A stretch of 64,000 bases of DNA, taken from positions 68,536,614 through 68,600,613 of the forward strand of contig CM076846.1 of NCBI GenBank assembly GCA_039519185.1. Reading direction: 5' to 3'. The position numbers and the translations under genes are program-made. Below the pieces are notes generated by a model, which was not told where the DNA came from, searched no databases, and saw only the letters and a list, made by a program, of their open reading frames with translations. Shown piece by piece: positions 13,246 through 24,418 of the stretch (the stretch's first letter is position 1; each line of letters begins with the position of its first letter). This DNA is from Astragalus membranaceus. Its lineage: Eukaryota > Streptophyta > Magnoliopsida > Fabales > Fabaceae.

Positions 13246-13691
13246 GTGATTTTCTAAAAACGAGATTTTTCGGACTCTCTGGTCCGAAGTAACTTTTCTC
13301 TTGGATGGTGCATGAAATGCATGCACTTGGGTATTTGGGTGCACATGAATGCAATGATTGATTTGGGTGGGATGCTCTTTCTGTTTGATTTTCATTCTTT
13401 TCTTTTTCTTTTGTTATTCTTTCGCTCTTTCTGAGATGCGAATTTGAAAGTGTAATGCACTACTGTTTGATGCGATGGAGTGACGAATGGTATGGATGAT
13501 ATGAGAATGATGAATGATATGAAGATGTTGTGTTCTTTTATGTTCCGTCTTCTGTGATTTTCTTCTCTTTTGTTTTTTTTTTTGTTTATTCTGTTTGTTT
13601 TCTTTAAGCAGCTTTCTTTTTTCTGCTTGTTTGTTTTTTTTTGGCACTTTTGCTCTTTTGGCTTATCTTTCTCTTTTTTTGTCTATTTCTT

Positions 13692-15516
13692 TCAAGCATA
13701 ATACTTCTTCACAGAGTCTGAATTGACTGGGTTCTTGAGATCTTCGTCGTCCATGTTGGTAAGTATCAGTGCTCATCTGGAGAAAGCTTTCTTGACAACA
13801 TATGGTCCTTCATATTTGGGAGCCCATTTGCCCCTGGGGTCCGTCTGGAGCGGCAAGATCTGCTTGAGCACAAGGTCTCCTTCGCTGAATTCTCGGGGAC
13901 GAACCTTCTCGTCGAAAGCTGTCTTCATCCTTTGTTGATACAGCTGCCCATGACACAAGGCGGCAATCCTTTTTTCCTCAATGATGTTCAACTGGTCAAG
14001 ACGGGACCGAACCCATTCTGCTTCGTCAAGTTTTGTCTCCATTAACACCTGCAGGGATGGTATTTCACTTCAATGGGGAGGACTGCCTCTGACCCGTAAA
14101 CCAGTGAGTAAGGGGGTGCCCCTGTTGAGGTACGTACTGAAATTCGGTAGCCATGCAAAGCAAAGGGAAGCCCCCCATGCCAATCCTTGTAGGTTACCAC
14201 CATATTTTGCACTATCCTTTTGATGTTCCTGTTGGCTGCTTCAACTGCCCCATTCATCTTCGGGCGGTAGGGAGAGGAATTATGATGCTGAATTTTGAAT
14301 TCTTTGCACAGGTCCTTCATTATTTTGCTGTTCAGGTTGCTGCCGTTATCCGTGACGATCTTGTTTGGAAGACCGTAACGGCAAATCAGATCTTTCTTTA
14401 CAAACTTGGCAACCACAGCACTAGTTATACTGGAGTACGAGGCAGTTTCAACCCGCTTGGTGAAGTAGTCAATGGCGACCAAAATGAAGCGATGCCCGTT
14501 CGACGCTTTAGGCTCAATAGGACTGATAACATCCATTCCCCACATTGAGAACGGCCAAGAGGCAGACAGAACATTCAAGGAAGCAGGTGGTACATGAATG
14601 TGATCGGCATAGATCTGGCATTTGTGCATTTTCTTACAAAGCTGTAGCAGCCTGATTCCATCTGCAACCAGTAGTAACCAGCTCTCAGGATTTTTCTAGC
14701 CATTGCGTGCCCGCTGGAATGAACCCCAAATGAGCCCTCATGAACATCTCGCATAATCTTTACTGATTCTTCTCTTGTTACACACCTGAGGAGTACCAAG
14801 TCATGGTTTCTCTTGTAAAGGACGTCTCCACTCAAGAAGAAATTCTGTGACAATCTTCTGATAGTTCTCTTGTCATTTTCTGATGCCCCAGGTGGGTATT
14901 CCTGATTAATGATGTACCGCTTGATGTGGCTCTTCGTGCAGTAATGATGCGCAGGCAGGTTCCGATGTGGGATTCGGATGTGAGTTAAACTCTTATCACA
15001 GCTGATGTTAAACACGGAGGACAAGGTTGCCAAGGCATCGGCCAGCTGGTTTTCACTTCGAGGGATGTGTTTGAAAGTGATTTCGTCGAAAGACTCCATC
15101 AATTCTTGCACATAGTCACAATAAGGGATCAGTTTGGGATCTCTGGTCTCCCAATCGCCTCTTACTTGATGAATCACCAGGGCTGAATCACCGTACGCAT
15201 CAAGCCTTTTGACTTTCTACTTCAGGGCTGCCTGCATGCCCAGGATGCATGCTTCATACCCGGCAATGTTGTTTGTGACGTAGAAGCTCAGTCTTGCAGT
15301 GACAGGAATGAAGTGGTTGTCAGGAAATATCAACACAGCATCTGCCCCATGCCTCCATATGTCGGACGCACCGTCGAAGATCATCCGCCATCTTTCATTT
15401 TCTTGGGATTTCCCCTCGTCGAAACAATGCCATGATATCTTCATCAGGAAAATCATGTTGCATTGGCTGGCAGTCTGGACTTGGCTGGCATGCTAAGTAC
15501 TCTGCAAGTGAGATGA
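13692..15516 (-). pseudogene. pol: Ogre pol remnant: RNase H and integrase
   Basis: Read on the minus strand, this begins at the RT-RNase H junction (ISLAEYLACQP), passes through PDEDIM, then a Tat-type RNase H (WRMIFDGAS, NIAGYEACILGMQAAL, GDSALVIHQVRGDWETRDP). Integrase follows with zinc-region residues near KCHKCQIYADHIH and catalytic residues in GMDVISP, TDNGSN and NGAVEAANRNIK. A C-terminal part (GDLVLKQILPLQTD, GKWAPKYEGPYVVKKAFS) ends with NPVNSDSVKKYYA and a stop at 13692. At least three frameshifts (about 15415, 14600, 14045) and stops at 15217-15219 and near 13778 destroy the frame. RT, protease and Gag are absent. This copy could only have moved with proteins from another Ogre. Confidence 0.9.
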
Positions 15517-18500
15517 ACGAATGCATGCAATGCAAATGCCATGATTGCTTTCTGATGGGATGCAGAATGACTTTTCCTTTTTACTTTTCTTTTGTTGCTT
15601 TTTGTTTTTCTTTTTGGTATGCGAATGTGAATATGATGCGAATGAAATGCTTGGATGCAAATGTTATGGCACATGGTGCGATGGTATGAAACGATTGATA
15701 TGGAAACATAAACATTTTTGGATGAGATGCGATGAGTGCATAAAATGCGAATGTGAATATGATGCGAACGAAATGATTGGATGCAAATGTTATGGCACAT
15801 GGTGCGATGGTATGATATGAAGTATAGAACATTTCTTTTGGTAATGATGAGACATGAGACTTTATATGTAAGAAGCGGAGGCGATTATCCCTTGGAAAGT
15901 TAGGCTTGATTCAAAATTTGGTAATCTCAAGGTTGTTATCTACAGGTATTGATATGAAAAGGTACTTGACCATATTTGCAAGCTCGCTTCTTTTTCTCTT
16001 CCATTATGATGCCCCATGATGACCGAAGTTTATGTCCACAAAGTTACCTAAGTGGATTTTTAGCATCACATGATCAACTTGTGTTCTTTCTCTATGAAGC
16101 ATCGTTTAGTAAAGACGTACGTTAGTGCAAGTATAGATGAATGAGTCAGTTAACTTGGGGTTTTAAAGGCCTAGGGTGAGGATATTTGTGGCGCATGAAG
16201 GGGTGAATGACTGATTGGTCTTTGTCAAGGTCGTGAAAGGTAGGTTTTTCCAAGCCGAGAAATGTGGGACTGCCCCCAATTTAGATTTGATGACGGTGAG
16301 TAATAACTTGCTCCTGTCTAGTGGTGACAGGCTGGGGGCGTAGAAAATGATGAATTGGCTTTGGAGTGAAAGGTGGAAGGCAAAAGACTTTCCTCAACCC
16401 ACAAAGTTTGGTATTGCCCTAATTATGGTAAGGACAAGGTTGCCCTGACTAGAGTAGCAGAATACTGAGTTGAGAAATTGCCCCGGTATGGTTTTGGGCA
16501 TGTGAATATGGCAAGGGGATGAGATGAGTGTAAGGTGAATCCTCCCATTTGTAGGTGGAGTGACGAGCGACGGGGCTGCCCCACTTGGTAATGGGACTTC
16601 GGATGGTTGTTTTAAGTGAGGATTGGAAAAGGTGACGGAGTTAGGGTTATGGGTTTTTGGAGTGGTCAAATATGGCTGCATAGACTGGGTGTGGTGCGGG
16701 ATGGATGTTGGACATATTTCCCCGAGCTTATGTGGAACAAATAGTGAAAGGAGTACCCCACTTTAGATTCAAGGCGAACATCCTGGCATGAACCTTTTGG
16801 TTGTCTACAAAATGAGTCTCAGACTATGATAGTCTTGAGCTCGCTATGATGAAAACTTCACTTAGTGATCACTAAACATTGTCTTGATGTAACTTGAATG
16901 ATTCTTGGAGTGCAAGCCTTTTGATTTTTCTTTTCTTTTGAGTTTCTTTTTTTTTTCTTTGAGATTTTTTTTTGTTTTTTTTTTAGCAAACATATTGTAA
17001 ATAAATAAACTTATTTGTCCTAAGATTAAAACTTTGAGAAAACAAGAGCAATCAGTCATTGATCAGAATGGATTTTCGGAGTTGTGATGTGGCTAATGAT
17101 TAATGATTTATGAAGGGAGGGATAATTGGGCTCAAAGAAGTATTTGATGATTGATGGAACAGATGTATTTTTTTTTTAGTGGTATGATTTGGCTAGTGGT
17201 TAATGAAAGTACGAGTTATTAAGCTTAATGAGGTGTTTGAGGTTTTATTGAGATGAGAACCTCTTATGTGTCTCATGGTAAAATGGACCTGTTTAGGATT
17301 ATGACTTGGCAAAGGGTTTGTGGGGGGATAGGCCGAAGGAAGTGTTTGAAGATTGATTTTAGACAAGGATCTCTTAAGCGTTTAATCGTATAAAGTATCA
17401 GCTCACAATTTGTACTACCTTGCTTCCCTTTTTTATTTTTTTCCTTTTTGTTTGAATTTTTCAATTCTCTTTTTTGACTTCACTTTTTGTGATTCTTATT
17501 TTCTCTTTTTTTTGAACTGAGTGAGCTGATAAAAGTGATACACCATTTTCAACGTGGAATTAATCCTTGTCTAGGGTGATTGAAATGTTTTTTTTTTGGA
17601 TTAAGGTGGGTGGTAAAGGATTTTTTTTGAGGATATGGAAAGATGGTTCAATCTTCATTTCAAATCATGATTGCTCGTTTTCTCAAAAAATAACTTAAGG
17701 ACAATAATTTACTTATTTTATATACTTGCTCTTTTCCTTTATTTCTCTTTTTTTTTGTGCCCTAATTTTTGCTTAGGCCGCTCTTACGAGTTTTCAACTT
17801 AACGGGCCTTTTTTAATTTTTTTCGTAAAGGACTTGCACCAAGGGAAAACAATATTGACAAGGTATCGTAGTGACCACAAATTTGCCCCTAGTAATGAGG
17901 GTCTAAAGTGATGTTTCATTAGTGAGAACAACCCAAATAATCAACTAGGTACTGATGTGGGGGATATGTACTTTAGGGGTGGTCGGGGTGGGATCAGACT
18001 TTGACAGAGGATGATGATAAGGTAGGGACGCTAACTGACTCAAACAAAAATAAAGACACATGTCACACACAAGTTACTACACGAATGCTTCGCAGAGAGT
18101 TAACATTAGTTAAAACGTGAAAGAAAAATTTTTGTGGACCATTTCGGTCATTCATCATGGGGTGGATGAGATGCAATGCTTTGTTGAAAAAGTACGAACA
18201 AGCTGCTAATTTGAAAAACTGAGTGCATTGAAACACCTTGAGTTTGCTGCTAAGCTTTCCCAAAGAAGAGTAATTAACCTCGCAAGAACGTTTCACCTCT
18301 CATCAAAATTTTTCTAGAATTATGCTCATTTTTTTTTATAATGCATGATGTAAGTATTCAAATGAATGAGTATGAATGAGATGCAAATGTATGCGCTTGA
18401 AATGATAATGTATGATTTTATGTTTGTTTTGCTGCTGGGAATCGCGGGATGCCTTATCTTGTCGTAAGCGCATAAACCTTTTCTTTTCGATTTACGAAGT

Positions 18501-19781
18501 GAAGTAAACGAGGAATCGAAATAGCAAATCAACCTTCTTCATAACTGGGAAGCGAGAAGTAAGTGAAGCCTTGCTATTCGATTCCATTACGATGCACCTA
18601 TGACAAGACGGTACATTATTCGGTGATCCCCGGCGAGCAAATGCAAATGAGATGCAATATGAATGCAAATATTTACAACATTTGGTTTCAATGGATGCGG
18701 CATGATGCGATTATGATGTGAATGATGCGCGTGGAAAAAATAAAGGCGATGCATATGGACGGAAGTTCAAAAATTTAGGAGACACACTACGTGCCGCCTC
18801 ACGCAGTGGTTTATTTGTAGAAAATATTTTTTGGAAAATGCGGGCCGTACGTTATTTCATATGGACCGGTAAGAGAAAGGCTACAGCGGTAACTCTTTCT
18901 CCCTTTTTTGAAAATAAAGTGGGCCATAGGTCATTTCGTACGGACCGTCAAAAGAAAGGCTACAACGGCAACTCTTTCTTCTTTTTTCTCTTTTGAAAAT
19001 CTTCTTCTTTTTTCTTTTAGGAAAGATATGCATAAACTACAATGCAACATACAATTTGTATGCCCTTGTGTCCTACAAAAGGTGGGGGAACCTAGGCTCT
19101 AAGGCAACTCAAAAGGAATCCTCCCATGTAGTTCTAAACACTTCCTCACAATGGCTACCAGAGCTAAATCTCTCTCATGATAACACCCACAACGATGGAA
19201 TGCCATCTGGTGTGAGGTACCATAAAAGAGCATACTCTGGCTGAAACTTTCGTGAGAGTCAGAAGGACAACGGTCCAATTGCCAGTCACTACTCATTTCC
19301 ACTCTCTTAAGTTTTGTCAGACTTTGGGTTTTAGGCCCCTCTCAAAGCATAGTAAGCATAAGGTGTGAGTGTGTGCAGCAAGGGCATACCGCCTAAAACT
19401 ACCCACATATACCCCACCTGCAAAGGAAAACCCAGAACAGTCCAAATAATAGCAGGTAATAACATGTCGTCTACCCTAGGGTTCAATATCACAATACTAA
19501 TAATAAAACCTAGGTTTCAGCAACAGTCATATGCACTGCTTACCTCAAGAAAGGGAGCGGAGAAGAAGGGATCATAATAGAATGGGAGGAAATGCATGTT
19601 TTTACCTTAAGAAAAGGGAGCAGAGAATAGGGGACATGGGAATTGAGGAATGCATGAACATGGCATTGTGAACAAATAGAAAAGAAGTAAAACAAAGCTT
19701 TCAACTCAATTAATTTTAAAACCACACATCAAAGTTAACTAGGCTTGACCCTCGTCTTTTTTTTTAAAAAAAAAAAAAAGT
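15517..19781 (-). other. Ogre internal non-coding region
   Basis: Over 4.2 kb lies between the primer site and the RNase H remnant, with no credible coding sequence on either strand. It has many T-runs on the plus strand (16920-17820) and GATGCGAATG-like phrases. A duplicated 70-bp block (15618-15688 and 15745-15816) carries AATGTTATGGCACATGGTG. A second duplicated block near 18835-18900 and 18910-18980 shares GAAAGGCTACA. It probably joins original leader sequence to the pol remnant across a large deletion near 15516. Confidence 0.75.
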
Positions 19782-19800
19782 GTCCCCAGTGGAGTCGCCA
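19782..19800 (-). promoter_or_regulatory. Ogre primer binding site (tRNA-Arg type)
   Basis: On the minus strand, TGGCGACTCCACTGGGGAC lies two bases after the 5' LTR. This matches the tRNA-Arg-complementary site described for legume Ogre elements; the tRNA identity is from that knowledge. Confidence 0.85.
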
Positions 19801-19802
19801 GC

Positions 19803-22800
19803 TGTTGCACCCCAAAAAATCCGGTTCGGACTTCTCATTGTACAACGTGGAAAAGGTATGGAGCCGCCACCAATATTTTAATTTTAAGACCAAAACATTG
19901 AAAAAAGGTCTTTTAGACAAGGCGGATGGTCTTTCGAAAACTAGAGATATGGGTTCGGGGGTCGGTTAGGCATGGGGAAGGTATTAGCACCCCGTACCTC
20001 CTTTCTACCGAAAGGGAACCTTTAATTAAATGTGTGGTTTGAAGTGTTGATTTGAAAATGCTTTTATTTTGCCTCTTTATTGAAAAGGGAGTGAGAAGAC
20101 TTAATGAAAATTTTTATTTTTGGCGCTTGACGAGAGTTGGCCTCTCGCTCCTACGTATCTCCTGGTGCGATGGAGAATTCAAAGCTACGTAGTTCTTGGT
20201 TGTCCTAAAAAGGTTTTTGTTTTTTAGTCTGCTTAGATGAGTTTTCGCAGTAGGAGTGAGGATTCGCGATGACCAAACAACAACGGTTTAGAGTGGCCGC
20301 GCTACTAACTCTTTTGAAAATGAAATTATCATTAACAACCAAACGGCAACGGCGCGAGTGATCATTAACGATAATCGGTTTTTATTTTAGATGATCAAAA
20401 AGGGCTTTCGCAATCGAATTAATTTTGGTTTGTTGTGCTTGACGAGGACGTGGCTCGCTCCTACGTATCCCAAATGGGAATCAAAGCGACGTAGTTCTAA
20501 TGCGAAAAGGAGAATGTTTTTGAAGTTGGACGCGTTCATGACAATCAAACCAACAAAGGTTGTGATGGATTACCACTAATAGCTTATGCATATGAAAATT
20601 CTTTTTTGAAATTGCGGCCTTCATGACAATCCAACCAACAAAGGTTGTGATGGATTGTCACTGACAACCATTTTTATGCTAGTTTGTTTATAAAGGAAAA
20701 CAATGAATGCAATTCAAACATATTGACCAATCAAACAATCATGATCATGTTGATCACCAACCAAGATTAAGCATGTCAATACAATCAAAGGATTTAATTG
20801 TCAAAGATGCTAGATAAAGTTCTCAAAACAATAGCGTTTGTGTGTGAAGGAGAATTGCTACACAAGTTGGAAGCAATCTCAAGAGGGGCACATGCTACAC
20901 ATGTTGGTAGCCTTATAAGGGCACATGATTGTGTAAAAGGGTTTGTGCACAATTAAGTCAAGACATTCAAATGGCATCAAGAACAAAGGAATACAATTGA
21001 TCATAGGCATAGAGTATTCTAGGTTAGGTGAATGAACATGTGAGCAATGATGCATGATTTGGCAAGCATGTGAATGCATGAGCATACAAGAATGAATGCA
21101 TGAATGAGTAGACAAGAGGATGCATGAGCATACAAGAATGCATGGGCATTTGAGTATGATTACATTTATTATGCAAGGCATAAATACTCGAGAATGCATG
21201 AGAGTGTCGCATAAATAGGGATGGATGAAGATGCATGAGGGTGAAAATGTTTTGGTAAAAGGTTTAAGTAAGAAAGTGGTAAAATGTTTTTGGGTTTTGG
21301 TGTTTTGGAAATGAGATGAAATGTTTTTGGTCTTGAAAGTGGTAAAAGTATTTTGGGGTTTATTTTATAAAGTTGAAAAAGTATGAAATGCAAATGAGAA
21401 AATGTTTTGGGGTTTTTATGCAAAGATGCAAGTGGTAAAATGTTTTGAATGAAGGTGAAAATGTTTTATGTGATGAGATAAAAATGTTTTGGTAAAAACT
21501 AAGTGAAATGGTAAAAACCAAAGTGGTAAAATGTTTTTATGTTTTTTTGGTAAAAAGTTAATGAAGTGGTAAAGTAAAATGGTAAAAAGTAAACAAACAC
21601 AATGACATAACTTGCATTTACTAAACCACAATCAAAATGACAATCTTCAAGCAATCAAAGGGGTAAAAACCTAGTCATGGCCGAATGCATACAAGCATGG
21701 AATCATCAACTTATTTCATGCAAAAATTGACAAATTAACACACAAAACAACACAAAAGAAGAGGACCTAATCTATCATGCAAGTTCCTAAGACAAACATC
21801 AACCAAATCATGCATTTATTCACGCAAAATCAAAGGAAACAAAACTAGCAAAATGGGTATGAGAATGGGTTTTTATTTGATGAAAATTATACCAACAAGG
21901 TTTAAAATACAATAAAATGCAAGAAGACACAAGAACAATTCCTTCAAAGCCAAGGAGCCACCTCAAACACCCAAGCCTCCCTAAGTGCTTGTCAATAATG
22001 TTTGAGATGGCTCCTCAAAGCATCAACAACAAATATATGAAGGAGTTGAGATGAGGAGAAGAGAGATTACATTATGAAAATTAAAGAAAATGCAAGAGTT
22101 TGTGAGCTTACCTCTAGATCTTGCTTGAAATGAAGAAGAAGATCAAAATAGAAACCAAGAACACTTGAACCTCCTCTTGAATCCCACGAAAATCACTTGA
22201 TATTGAAGGATTTGATGATGAACTTTGAAGATAATGCAAGATTAGAAGTGGATCTAGTGTAGGAATCAAGAATAATGAAGTTTGGATGGTTGAAAATTGA
22301 AGAATTGGTGGTGGAAATGGTGGGAGGTGGTCTTGGGTTTGAGAGGGGAGGAGGAGAGGAATTGTGATCTGATTGTGTGCTAGGGTAAAATGAGAATCCC
22401 CCCATTTGGTTTCTTATTTTTGGGTTTTATATGAGGTGCAAAATTAAGGGTATATAGGACATTGTGCTTTTGCCAACCATTGAGATTTGAGATAGAATTT
22501 GAATCAAGGGCCAAGATTGCAATGCACATGGATTAGGGACAATGAGAAAGCACAAATGGAAGGGAGTGAGCTGGTGTCATATGAAATTGAAGAGTTTTTT
22601 GTACACAAAAATTGTTGGGGGCAATTAGGTCAATTTGCACATAGTTGTAGCCTAGGATTTGATCTAGAATTTTAATCAATGGCTAGGAGTACAACTCACA
22701 TGGATTAAGGGCATGAAGAAACACAAAATGAGGTAAAAATGGGCTGGAATTCGCAGCCATGAGGAGGGAAAAAAATGCAAGCTTGCACAAAATAGTACAT

Positions 22801-23344
22801 TTTGTCTTATTGAGGACACTTCCCTTTTTTGAGTTTTTTTTGAATTTGAAATTTTGGGCATGGGAAATAATGGGAATGCAACTATTGAAAATGTGGCACA
22901 TGTTTTTGGGCACCATAAAATATTCCCTCTAGTCACCCATGACAATAAAAATTGTCACTTAAGGATTGAGGAATATTTAATGGTCCTTTTTATTTTTCTA
23001 TGCACTAAAAGTGGAAAAATACATTTTTAATTATTTTGACTAGGGTTTTCTTTCTAAAAAATTGTACAAAAATTATCCTTGATAGAATAAAAATGTACTT
23101 TTTGTGGATGTGCATTTTTTGCGAGAAAATCATCTTTTTACGAAAAATGACCAAAATGCCCTTTTTGACCCTAAAACCCTAATTTGCTTAACAAGTGCAT
23201 TCCAACCCTAAAAATGACTTTAAAGACCTTGGAATGACTTCTAAGACCCAAAATGCAATGCATAATGCTTCTCACTCCTCAACTTATTTATTTTTGTGGA
23301 AAATTAGGGTTTTGATCTAAGCTGGACAAAATTGGGGTATGACA
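19803..23344 (-). repeat. Ogre 5' LTR (right copy)
   Basis: It has the same 3542 bp as the left copy, with no mismatch noticed at an offset of 10720. The AGTAC target duplication and the rest of the CACTA intron follow. Confidence 0.95.
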
Positions 23345-24418
23345 AGTACTTGATGAAATTTAAGTACCTAGATTATCCTTTAGTGCGTCTATTAACTTTA
23401 ATCTATATAGGGAATATAGAGAAATTGTCCGGAGACAACTAAGGAGTCGCACAAGGCGTGCTAATGAGATAGACAAGAAGGTCCATAAAGAGTTCGTTAG
23501 TTGGTTCTCTAATCATGTAAGCAAAAATTCACTCGATGCCATGTGTATATTGCACGTGTATTGGTAATATGCATGTCACTAACACAACAGAATTCTAATT
23601 TTAGATTTTTAAAGAGATGGACAATCTTGTTGAACCAGATAAAGATGTTCTTCTTTGGCTTGCTAGAGGTCCAATTGACAAAGCTAGAAGATTCACTGCA
23701 TATAATGTCAACGGATATAAATTTCGAACCTTGGAACGAGATGAAAGATTAAAAACTCAAAATAGTGGGGTTTTTTGCACATTTGGAACTAGAAGTTATT
23801 CAAGTAACCGCGATACCCAAATGAGGTTTGGAGGGGTAGCTTACTATGGTAAATTAATAGACATCATTGAGGTTAGCTATAATGGTGTATTTACAGTTAC
23901 TTTATTTAAATGTCAATGGGCTAATACCACTACCTCTAGAGGCATGAAAAAAGATAATTTGGGTTTTACCTCAATCAATCTTTTGAGGTTAAGAGATACT
24001 GGTGTCCATGAAAGTGATGAGCCATATATCAAAGCATCGGAAGCCCAAATTGTTTACTATGTAGATGATGAGAAAGAAAAGGGATGGAGCATACCTATTC
24101 ATTTGAAGCCAAGAGACTTGTATGACATGGGAGAAGATGACGAAGAGATAATGATGTCTAATGGGCTTCATGAAACACAAAACTTAGAACAAATGTTTCC
24201 TGATGATACACCAAACATACAATTAGCAAGAGCTGATATAGATGATGATCCTCCAACATCAACATTGAATGAAAATGTTGATGATTGTAATGACAACATG
24301 GATATGTAACAAGCACTGGTAAAATTTCTAGACATTGTTTTGTAATGTTGTGTTGTTATTATTATTATTATGATTTGTCTAAAACATACTCTCATTATCT
24401 AAATATGGTTTTGCAGCA

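Larger units (their letters stand above)
9083..23344 (-). mobile_element. Ogre/Tat-lineage Ty3/gypsy retrotransposon, internally deleted, very young
   Basis: Two 3542-bp LTRs flank a 7.2-kb internal region. The 5-bp duplication AGTAC lies at 9078-9082 and 23345-23349. Orientation is minus: the primer site is beside the right LTR and the polypurine tract beside the left. The tRNA-Arg-like primer site, very long LTRs, long non-coding leader, tandem repeats 3' of integrase and the RNase H type are features of legume Ogre elements. Gag, protease and most of RT are missing. The LTRs show no differences in my comparison, so insertion is recent. Confidence 0.93.
6362..24309 (+). pseudogene. CACTA transposase gene, four coding exons, one premature stop, Ogre in intron 2
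   Basis: This encodes the CACTA transposase (TnpD-type) that cuts and moves the element. Coding exons inferred from GT-AG borders and frame are 6362-8682, 8760-9074, 23411-23516 and 23605-24309, together 1149 codons. Exon 1 begins MTMDKSW (Transpos_assoc-like, with CPCSLCGF), then the Transposase_21 core. Candidate catalytic residues are the D of TDGFNPFG (codon 7396-7398), the D of ISDFP (7675-7677) and the E of HIEKN (near 8098). DUF4218-like sequence follows (LKSHDCHVLVEQFLPLAMR), and exon 4 has a DUF4216-like domain and an acidic tail. An in-frame TGA at 6545-6547 interrupts exon 1, with the frame continuing open for 2.1 kb. Intron 2 was about 69 bp and now contains the Ogre element. Confidence 0.9.

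Noticed and set aside
15453..15832. Overlapping open frames rich in C, H, F and Y in the Ogre interior
   Set aside because: They arise from the duplicated GATGCGAATG-type block; both strands are open only because of repeat composition.
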